Assembly (NCBI RefSeq): GCF_026914265.1
Contig: NC_069125.1
Location: 1,425,556 to 1,489,555, forward strand
Length of the DNA stretch: 64,000 nt
DNA from: Mya arenaria
Lineage: Eukaryota; Mollusca; Bivalvia; Myida; Myidae
Direction: 5' to 3'
Part shown: positions 1 to 9,125 of the stretch, one piece after another
Position numbering within the stretch: the stretch's first letter is position 1
Layout of the letters: each line of letters starts with the position of its first letter
Made by a program: the position numbers and the translations under genes
The notes under the pieces: generated by a model
Databases searched by the model: none
What the model was told of the DNA's origin: nothing
The model's input: only the letters and a program-made list of their open reading frames with translations

Positions 1-22
1 TATTTTCTGTTTTCTATTTCAG

Positions 23-69
23 GCACTGGAATCCGAATGAAATCAAAAATGCCATTGTATGAGGATTGA
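23..69 (+). CDS. possible terminal exon of a gene entering from the left
   Basis: A pyrimidine-rich tract ends in CAG at 20-22, and short open frames follow (stops near 62 or 69 depending on phase). An AATAAA lies near 239, so this could be the last exon and 3' UTR of a plus-strand gene whose body is outside the window. The coding part is too short to recognise and the phase is unknown. It may equally be chance. Confidence 0.18.
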
Positions 70-1327
70 CCTGCAATGCATGGAAATCATCTAACACAAT
101 TGCAACGCCTACCTTGGAAAAATGAGTGCAAGATGGAAACAAAGCGTTCAGTGGAACATCTTGTCATCTCAAATATTTGATGACTTACATACTGATGTGA
201 AGTTGAAGATAAAAGTCATCTGTTGGTCCGTGATTATTAAATAAATCCGAACATATATTTTAAAAGGGTAATATGGTAAAGGATTTATCTACGCTTAAAG
301 TTGTTTTCCTATATTATGGAGGGAATATAACTACAAAAACAGAAACAGATGGCATCGGCAGACCAAATAAAGGAGAATTATTTTGTTCAGTTCAATTTTT
401 AAGACTTCAGAAAATCCGTTAATATGGCACATCCTTGCAAATGCCATATTGTAAACTGGGCTCTTTAAATTAAAATGTGAAAAGGTGAAAGTGGTCTAGA
501 GGATAAGCCTCAAATTCAAGGTTGTGAGTTCAAGATACTTTCTCTTGACCTCAGGAAAAGGATGTCCATTCTTGTTTCTACATTTAGACAAATAAAATGC
601 AAAGAAAGATCTATAATTCTGACACATGGTAATGCTTTAAATAGTCCTCTCATTGAGTGTTTATGGTTAAAGTGGAGACATACAGTATTTTTTATAACGA
701 AGAATTAAATTTGTATGGCAACTTAAAGCCATATATGGGGATTAAACGCCAGAAATATTGTGAAGTCTCCCAAAAGACTCAATGCACTTAAAAGGGCTTG
801 GCACAGAAATGAAAGTAAAAATGGGAGCAAAACCTAATTTATCATTAATTTTACATTGGATTGCATACAGATGGCACTGTTATTACTTGACTAATATTAA
901 AAATAAAATTAAGAGACGTGTTGATCCAAACTGTAATTATTCTTGTTTGCATTTTATGGAGTTATAAGAGTCATTTGGTGAAGAGTGATCTAAAGGCTAA
1001 TTATTCAAAATAGATTAAGTATTATTGAAAAAAGTCTGGTATACATTGCTGAAAAGCTTAGTAACCTGGCTAAATATTTGTTTAAGGCTTTTATTTACAA
1101 AAAATTAAATCAGTTGAGTATCTTATCAGTTACTCTTTTGGTGTTGTTGTTTTTAATAAAAAATGACAATTTACTCAAAGATATTGAGACTAATAATTAT
1201 ATATTAAGACAAATATAATGTGTAAGGAAACTTCTAATGAGTGGGTTTTATCCACAGCTTAGGAGGTAAAGTGAAGCATGATCTGCCTTGAACAAATACA
1301 ATTTTAAGACAAGTTCTGTCAACTTAG
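70..1327. other. AT-rich stretch without a recognisable gene
   Basis: Beyond the possible 3' UTR at its start, I see only short chance frames, no splice-linked coding and no clear repeat. Confidence 0.4.
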
Positions 1328-1655
1328 TGCACCAGTCAATTGTAACCGCCCCCCCCCCCCACCCCAGGTCTGGGCGAATACTGGGGTTAACACGGGGAAA
1401 TGGGCCGTGTTTTTACCTATCAGGTGGCCCTGCAGTGCTGGGTGAATGCGGTTTTATCTTCGCTTTAAATATATAGGGGAATGGACCTTACCTAGAGTCT
1501 CTGGGGTGTGTGGGCATTTGGTAGGGATTTTGCCATTGGATCGTCCGCGCAGGGTGGGGATTTTAGCCGGGGTTGGCTGTAGTGAAAGTCAAAAGTCCCC
1601 ACTATTCCCCAGACCTGGGGGGGGGGGGGTGGCGTGGTTACAATTGTCTGGTGCA
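1328..1655. mobile_element. MITE with 20-bp terminal inverted repeats, copy 1
   Basis: A 328-bp non-coding element. It starts TGCACCAGTCAATTGTAACC and ends with the inverted counterpart with one mismatch. Just inside each end is a C-run or G-run. Its interior aligns along its whole length with the element at 54508-54817. Several open frames across it are chance products of the GC-rich sequence. No target duplication could be assigned securely. Confidence 0.8.
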
Positions 1656-2539
1656 TATCCACATGAACGTTGTACTGGTACTCTAACAATTGAGCTTACT
1701 GCGTGGATAGTCACTGCCCCACCCCAACCCCACAGAACTGTTTACACAAAAAAAATCTGCAGCCCAAACCCAACAATGCTGAAGTAAAGGCATGCATAGA
1801 TTTCAGCTGGTAAAGCTGACTGGGTGCCAAGCTCACACCCATCCTACCACAACCCACAAAACTCTGCACAAGGCAATCAATGATTTTACAGAATAGTAAT
1901 GTTGTTTTAATGGCAAGGCATGGTGTGAAAAATAACACGGCAAAGTATGACTTAAAACTTACATTTCATAGGGTATTCCTATAACTGTTGAGAAAATGTT
2001 GACATTTAGTCCATGCATGCATTTAATCCGATGTAATGATTCATGCATGCCATGAACCGTATGATCATTTCAATGACTGTCAAGTATATTTTCTGTGTGC
2101 TCACGATTTTTCTAGAGGAAATAGAGTGCTTCAACTATAAGGAAACATCTAAATATTCTTTGAGGTTACAATAAATATTTTCTCTTAAACAAGCACATTT
2201 AATTTAACACAATCCATTTCCTTGTTGTTACAATGGGCCTTCTTTACGCGGATTGAAAACGGTGTTAATCGCCGGCAGCCGCATCGCACTTTCGTATATC
2301 CTTACTACTATTTACGAGGTCTATCTCGAAGCTTGCCGGAGATGGCCGAGTTGTTACGATTGGAGTTGCACACTGATAAGTTAACACAGTACCAATGCAC
2401 TTGTTTTACGAAGAAAAACCAGCCGAAAACTGTAAAATCTGTATACTTACAGTTTTACGTAAGTAATTTCAAATAAATATAAACACATGGAATACAAAAC
2501 CATTATCATGCACACTTCATCCACGTAGATCCCAGTTAA
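1656..2539. other. no recognisable gene
   Basis: The longest frame (2222-2476, 84 codons, plus) shows no domain and no supporting splice sites. A short palindrome-rich patch with repeated TGCATGC lies near 2014-2052. Confidence 0.35.
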
Positions 2540-2775
2540 TTTTTAAAAGGTGGTTGGTATATGTGACTTTCACTTGTTTAATTAATTCAAATAAACTGGG
2601 AGACCATTATGAGCTTATTTTAAACGGGCAAACTCAGCTGAGACAGCGACAAAATATTATTTCAATCATGTAAAATGGTGTATTATCGGCCTCTTATTAT
2701 AATTCTTTTCTTGTTTTGAGGAAATACTGTATTAGCCGGTTTTGGAAACATTAAGTGAGTAGCCCCTTTAGCTTT
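2540..2775. repeat. dispersed repeat, copy 1 (relative at 28650-28925)
   Basis: Shares a chain of blocks in the same order with 28650-28925, including the 'gtgactttcac', 'aaactcagc', 'tcaatcatgtaaa', 'gtattatc' and 'ggaaatactg' segments, ending in a 'tagtcccttt'-like edge. It looks like an old non-autonomous DNA element. Confidence 0.55.
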
Positions 2776-2867
2776 ACCAAAGATGTTTTTATTGATTAAT
2801 TTACGTTTTGTTTATTATACATATTTTAATCAAATCAAAACTGCTTTACCACATATCGCTACAAATG

Positions 2868-2990
2868 TTTAAAGATGGACTCTTATTCCTGAATAAAATG
2901 TACCCGAATAAATACAATTGTTTTAATTTACCAAAATGATGTATACATATCGAAAATAATTGTATTACTTACACTCTGTTTTCTTGTCGC
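2868..2990 (+). repeat. fragment of a ~365-bp MITE family
   Basis: Matches the left end of the elements at 40378-40740 and 46368-46743: TTTAAAGATG, then CTCTTATTCC, then the 'gttttaat..accaaaa..atg' block. Only the left part is visible. Confidence 0.5.
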
Positions 2991-3559
2991 TGTATTTCCA
3001 TTACTTTTATGTTAATTCCAGAAGTCTTGTAGTAAATGAATATGTTGATAAAGATAATTACAATTTCAATTCAGATATAAATTATATAAGTATACCTTGA
3101 ATCGAAGCTGTATAATCCGTTTATAAATTTGAAGTGCACACGACTGTCACAAATATGTCCGCCATTTTAACTGTTGGGTCACAGCGCAGTAATATTTATT
3201 AGATATTAATTCATCGGAGTAATCTTTTCCTGTATGAATTGTAAAGTTGAATTGTTTCAAGCATAATTTTATTATTAATGTTTTATATAAATGTGCTCAT
3301 GTTAAAGATTACAATTACAATGCTGCAAGCGCACTATTTGATTCGATTGTTGCTATGACACTATTTCGCGGATGAATGATAATATTATTTCTGCAGCATA
3401 AAGATATTTGTTTCATTATAATAAGATTGTTTAATTAAGTGTTCGAATAAGATGCAATTTGTCATTCTCGTTCGATTGATGTATATATTATTATGATTGT
3501 CTTGCAAGACTTTTCATATTTACTTGTTGTATTGTACTCGAGCCTTGGCACCTTCTTCT

Positions 3560-3725
3560 CACCTGCAAATGTGAGCTGCAGCCCTGCAGAACAATCAAAA
3601 GCCTTGCAGCATTGCTGCAGCATCTTGCGGGTATATAAAAAGTGTCAAGTTCGAGCTTGGGATGGTTGACATTTCTGAAACTTTACGATTGAACTACTTT
3701 CAACATCTTGTAAACAAATATGCGA
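3560..3725 (+). promoter_or_regulatory. isolated TATA-box promoter-like segment
   Basis: TATATAAAA lies at 3632-3640, preceded by a cluster of CTGCAG/TGCAGC motifs at 3576-3620. About 30 bp downstream is a plausible start region. An ATG at 3720 is followed immediately by a possible splice donor (GCGAG then GTATAT). No downstream exon was found, so any transcript would be non-coding or spliced to something I cannot see. Confidence 0.4.
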
Positions 3726-4049
3726 GGTATATTCTTTTGAAACGTATTATAATTAAATCAACGCGCATTGTTTATCAAGTAAATAAACCTCGCCTATTAT
3801 TTAAACTAATTTAAGAATAAATGATCATTATATACATAATTACATTGAACTTAACTTCACTAAACTCTTGATCAACACGTCAACTGTCCACCGAACATGT
3901 CCGCCATTGTAATGATTGACTTAGCTTTGTTGAATTGAAAATAACTTGAATAAATAACGTTAAATTGAGAAACGGACTTGCGTTTTCAAATACTCAACAC
4001 TGATCATTATTAAAATACATAGACTGAAATAGAGTGAATTCAACTTCAA

Positions 4050-7000
4050 CTTTGGCTCACCAGGCACTAGGCCTGTTGTAAGCAGTGACTCAGTATATAC
4101 ATATACTTTGGCTCACCAGGCACTAGGCCTGTTGTAAGCAGTGACTCAGCACATACATATACCTTGGCTCACCAGGCACTAGGCCTGTTGTAAGCAGTGA
4201 CTCAGTACATACATACCTTGGCTCACCAGGCACTAGGCCTGTTGTAAGCAGTGACTCAGTACAAACATATACCTTGGCTCACCAGGCACTAGGCCCACAA
4301 TGGAAATAAGGGCTTGCCCTTTTTGTGTTATCCTTGGTGTTGGTGTGTATGTCATAGTTTTCTCGTATGTGATATAGTATTTAATAATGCTCATTATTTT
4401 ATCCTATGTTATGTTGTTAACTATGTATATGCTTCCTATGCCGAAATCTATCTATCTATCTATCTATCTATCTAGGCCTGTTTTAAGCAGTGACTCAGCA
4501 AATACATATACCTTGGCTCACCAGGCACTAGGCCTGTTGTAAGCAGTGACCCAGTACATACATATACCTTGGCTCACCAGGCACTAGGCCTGTTGTAAGC
4601 AGTGACTCAGTACATACATATACCTTGGCTCACCAGGCCCTAGGCCTGTTTTAAGCAGTGACTCAGTACATACATATACCTTGGCTCACCAGGTCCTAGG
4701 CCTGTTGTAAGCAGTGACTCAGTACATACATATACCTTGGCTCACCAGGCCCTAGGCCTGTTGTAAGCAGTGACTCAGTACATACATATACCTTGGCTCA
4801 CCAGGCACTAGGCCTGTTGTAAGCAGTGACCTAGTACATAAATATACCTTGGCTCACCAGGCACTAGGCCTGTTGTAAGCGGTGACTCAGTACATAAATA
4901 TACCTTGGCTCACCAGGCACTAGGCCTGTTGTAAGCGGTGACTCAGCACATACATATACCTTGGCTCACCAGGCACTAGGCCTGTTGTAAGCGGTAACTC
5001 AGTACATACATATACCTTGGCTCACCAGGCACTAGGCCTGATGTAAGCGGTGACTCAGTACATAGATATACCTTGGCTCACCAGGCACTAGGCCTGATGT
5101 AAGCGGTGACTCAGTACATACATATACCTTGGCTCACCAGGCACTAGGCCTGTTGTAAGCAGTGACCCAGTACATACATATACCTTGGCTCACCAGGCAC
5201 TAGGCCTGTTGTAAGCAGTGACCAAGTACATACATATACCTTGGCTCACCAGGCACTAGGCCTGTTGTAAGCAGTGACTCAGTACATACATATACCTTGG
5301 CTCACCAGGCCCTAGGCCTGTTTTAAGCAGTGACTCAGTACATACATATACCTTGGCTCACCAGGCACTAGGCCTGTTGTAAGCAGTGACCCAGTACATG
5401 CATATACCTTGGCTCACCAGGCACTAGGCCTGTTGTAAGCAGTGACCCAGTACATACATATACCTTGGCTCACCAGGCACTAGGCCTGTTTTAAGCAGTG
5501 TCCCAGTACATACATATACCTTGGCTCACCAGGCACTAGGCCTGTTGTAAGCAGTGACTCAGTACATCCATATACCTTGGCTCACCAGGCACTAGGCCTG
5601 TTGTAAGCAGTGACTCAGTACATGCATATACCTTGGCTCACCAGGCACTAGGCCTGTTGTAAGCAGTGACTCAGTACATGCATATACCTTGGCTCACCAG
5701 GCACTAGGCCTGTTGTAAGCAGTGACTCAGTACATACATATACCTTGGCTCACCAGGCACTAGGCCTGTTTTAAGCAGTGACTCAGTACATACATATACC
5801 TTGGCTCACCAGGCACTAGGCCTGTTGTAAGCAGTGACTCAGTACATACATATACCTTGGCTCACCAGGCCCTAGGCCTGTTTTAAGCAGTGACTCAGTA
5901 CATACATATACCTTGGCTCACCAGGCACTAGGCCTGTTGTAAGCAGTGACCCAGTACATGCATATACCTTGGCTCACCAGGCACTAGGCCTGTTGTAAGC
6001 AGTGACCCAGTACATACATATACCTTGGCTCACCAGGCACTAGGCCTGTTTTAAGCAGTGTCCCAGTACATACATATACCTTGGCTCACCAGGCACTAGG
6101 CCTGTTGTAAGCAGTGACTCAGTACATCCATATACCTTGGCTCACCAGGCACTAGGCCTGTTGTAAGCAGTGACTCAGTACATGCATATACCTTGGCTCA
6201 CCAGGCACTAGGCCTGTTGTAAGCAGTGACTCAGTACATGCATATACCTTGGCTCACCAGGCACTAGGCCTGTTGTAAGCAGTGACTCAGTACATACATA
6301 TACCTTGGCTCACCAGGCACTAGGCCTGTTTTAAGCAGTGACTCAGTACATACATATACCTTGGCTCACCAGGCACTAGGCCTGTTGTAAGCAGTGACTC
6401 AGTACATACATATACCTTGGCTCACCAGGCACTAGGCCTGTTGTAAGCAGTGACTCAGTACATACATATACCTTGGCTCACCAGGCACTAGGCCTGTTGT
6501 AAGCAGTGACTCAGCACATACATATACCTTGGCTCACCAGGTACTAGGCCTGTTGTAAGCAGTGACTCAGCACATAAATATACCTTGGCTCACCAGGCAC
6601 TAGGCCTGATGTAAGCAGTGACTCAGTACATACATATACCTTGGCTCACCAGGCACTAGGCCTGTTTTAAGCAGTGACTCAGCACATACATATACCTTGG
6701 CTCACCAGGCACTAGGCCTGTTGTAAGCAGTGACTCAGCACATACATATACCTTGGCTCACCAGGCACTAGGCCTGATGTAAGCAGTGACCCAGTACATA
6801 CATATACCTTGGCTCACCAGGCACTAGGCCTGTTGTAAGCAGTGACTCAGCACATAAATATACCTTGGCTCACCAGGCACTAGGCCTGATGTAAGCAGTG
6901 ACCCAGTACATACATATACCTTGGCTCACCAGGCACTAGGCATGATGTAAGCAGTGATCAATCATAACTTCAACTTGGCTCTCCGGGCACTAGGCCTGAT

Positions 7001-7095
7001 GTAAGCAGTGATCAATCATAACTTCAACTTGGCTCTCCAGGCACTAGGCCTGGTGTAAGCAGTGATTCACCACAAATATACTTTGGCTCACCGGG
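4050..7095. repeat. 56-bp minisatellite, about 50 copies, with AP-1-like core
   Basis: Unit: CTTGGCTCACCAGGCACTAG, then GCCTGTTGTAAGCAG, then TGACTCAGTACATACATATA C. Most units keep TGACTCA, the AP-1 core; some carry TGACCCA. Each unit also holds a small hairpin, CAGGC-ACTAG-GCCTG. Variant units recur in the same order 560 bp apart (ten units), for example the CCTAGG variants at 5311 and 5871, which shows higher-order duplication. The edge units (near 4040 and 6960-7035) diverge and share 'aacttcaacttggctc'. The array is interrupted at 4296-4471. Confidence 0.97.
4296..4471 (+). mobile_element. insertion with (TCTA)n tail, probably a LINE or SINE 3' end
   Basis: About 176 bp unrelated to the surrounding 56-bp repeat. 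It ends in a run of TCTA/ATCT units and is flanked by CTAGGCC on both sides (4289-4295 and 4472-4478), which looks like a 7-bp target duplication. A 5'-truncated body with a microsatellite tail fits a non-LTR retrotransposon 3' end. No coding remains, so the family is not assigned. Confidence 0.6.
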
Positions 7096-7109
7096 TAAAA
7101 TAATTGGTG

Positions 7110-7305
7110 TAATCAAACGTGCAGAAAACACGGTAAATCTACCTTAAGAGACGATAGTTGATCACCGTAAATATTATAGCACTCACTAGTCATTTAATAT
7201 TCGTGCGTTTTCAACTATTACATTCACGGTTACAATCATATAATCAGTTATTAATATTTTCCAGTAATGTATTGTAAAGTAAGTTGTTAAATGTTTATCC
7301 ATCAG
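7110..7305 (+). repeat. fragment of the ~365-bp MITE family
   Basis: Directly abuts the minisatellite. It matches the middle and right part of the elements at 40378 and 46368: 'gcagaaaacac', 'gatagt.gatcac', 'cattcacggttacaat', 'atcagt.attaatatttt'. Confidence 0.6.
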
Positions 7306-7859
7306 AACGTTTGTTTGATACATATGAAGAAGAGGTTTTATTCAAAAATTATATTATACACATTCTTTGTTCAAATTATATCAATATGATCCATGATTTG
7401 AACATTTCAATACATACAAATGTTTATGAATTCAATTTAAATACGAGTGTCATCACTTTAGTTGCTGTCCAATTTTAGTTCAAAAGTGTCGAAGGTATTC
7501 ATTTTAAGGCAAAAAGAAAATGCAAGTGTCTCCTGTTCGTACATCTTTAAACAATGAAGAATCATGTCATTTGATTTTTGCTTCAGTTTGTTTTTCATGT
7601 TCTTCCATTTCGAATGATGGTTATAAGAAATGCTAAAAAACAAGCCCTTAAATCCATTCGTTAAACGCGTAAACCTGTGTGTGTATACAACGTGATAAAT
7701 TGCGTCATAAATGCTACGTCGGAAGGCAATATTTTGCTTCGAATGAAGACTTTAAACAAAGATAACATCACTATTTCTTCACCATTTTAAATGAAACATG
7801 GTTGATTATTGTGTCTGAGTGACGGAATGCTGCATGCTTAGTTTTGTGTAACGTTGATT
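7306..7859. other. no recognisable gene
   Basis: Only short frames of biased AT-rich composition. No domain, splice pattern or repeat partner was seen. Confidence 0.35.
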
Positions 7860-8640
7860 ATTTTTATAACGTTCTAGAAATCTGACGATTGGTTCGATGG
7901 ATCACGCAGTGCTTCTGCAAGTTTGTTAAACTGATCTGGTTTTGCTGAGCGTCTAAATGCGTCTGTTTGATTAAGTACGCAATCATAGGTGGACGTGTCT
8001 TGCTAGTTTGTAAGTTATTTTCCTTTTGCGAACCGATTTAGGGATTTCATTGTGGAACAAAAGAGGATCTGATGTTCGAATGCTGACATTTGTGTAAGGT
8101 GACAATTAGCGAAACAACAGCATTAATTGGTTTGTACAATTAGACGTGAACCCATCGAGGATCAGTCCATGAATCCCAGTTAAATTTTCTATAAGAGCAC
8201 ACAGGCGTTCAAAATCACCTTCTGTGGATTGGTTACCTTTTCGATTTAAGAAAGCAGTAAATGGGACAATGATAGTGACAGAGTTTATCTAAGAAAGGTT
8301 CGCCTACTCAAGAGAAGAAAATAATGTCAGGAAATGATACTAAAAATATAATATCATTAAGTGTTCGAGAATGTTCTGTGAAGTGAGTTGTGACAAACCA
8401 TATTGTGTTCAAATATTTTAAGCTTGTATTTTGAAAGTTGCTTGAAACAATCGAGATTAAGATCTCCAGTAACGAGGATGTCCGTTATACCTGTATCTGC
8501 AGCGAGACCTATGGACTCATTAAACTCATTTAACAAAACTGCTGTTATGTGCTAGTATTTGGAGATCGATAAACAATAGTAGATGTTTCTGCCAAATGCA
8601 TTATATATCCTTGACCTCAAGGTCAGGTCGGGGCAACGCA
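7860..8640 (-). mobile_element. decayed LINE fragment (endonuclease and linker region)
   Basis: Reading the minus strand, translated pieces in shifting frames match the apurinic-type endonuclease of non-LTR retrotransposons: VYRSPN near 8575-8590, then NEFNES and GITDILVTGDLNLD around 8463-8545, then further on HCPI and the linker-type SVRKRKITYKLARH (about 7995-8040) and NQTDAFRRSAKPDQFNKLAE (about 7905-7965). Several stops and frameshifts separate the pieces, so it is inactive. No reverse transcriptase follows, so the copy is truncated. The clade cannot be fixed. Confidence 0.7.
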
Positions 8641-8666
8641 GAAATGCCTTTTTACATAGACCATGG

Positions 8667-8870
8667 GGCCGTATTCAATATGTATCTTAGATTGGTTTCA
8701 TCTTTAGATTGGTCGTTTTGTTCTTAGATTGGTCCTCAATTCTACCAGATTCTAAGATTTGGACTTAGTAAGTTCAAGAATCTGAGATTTCAACTAAGAT
8801 CGTTTGAAGAAGTTAAGGAAGTGTTTACCTTCCTTAAATATTTCATAACATAATAAGATCACGGTATTTT
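8667..8870 (+). repeat. possible terminal segment of a DNA transposon
   Basis: Begins GGGGCCGTATTCAATATG and is followed by repeated subterminal motifs (CTTAGATTGG, TTTAGATTGG, CTTAGATTGG). A segment of the same style (GGGGCCCGTTTCAATAAAG, read on the minus strand) ends at 33956. It could be the true left end of the transposon whose genes begin at 9126, but no inverted partner was found to the right of 14.7 kb. Confidence 0.35.
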
Positions 8871-9016
8871 ACGGGGATTTTGGTCGAATTTTAAAAAAAG
8901 TCTGCTCCTGTCGCTCGCAGTAAGTACCTTTTTTCTTTTTTATGGTTTTCTGTAGCCTACTGTACAATAGAGGAATTGCACGAGCGGTAACAATTTACCA
9001 TAACACCGGTTGATCC

Positions 9017-9029
9017 GCCATCTTGGAGG
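9017..9029 (+). promoter_or_regulatory. YY1-like motif upstream of the YqaJ gene
   Basis: GCCATCTTGGAGG, containing the YY1 core CCATCTTG, 97 bp before the ATG at 9126. The same 13 bases occur inverted before the transposase gene. Function is inferred from the motif only. Confidence 0.4.
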
Positions 9030-9125
9030 CTCTCGCGTAATTTCAACTTTCTTCAGCAATTTATCGCACGATTTTCTTCAAATATATCGGTAAATCAATA
9101 CAGATGCAGATTTTATTGACACAAC

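Noticed and set aside
1288-1938. Several frames of 60-110 codons on both strands
   Set aside because: They overlap the GC-rich MITE at 1328-1655 and its homopolymer runs, and have no homologous domain.
4050-7095. CRISPR-like regular repeat array
   Set aside because: The 56-bp units abut with no unique spacers and the host is an animal; this is a minisatellite.
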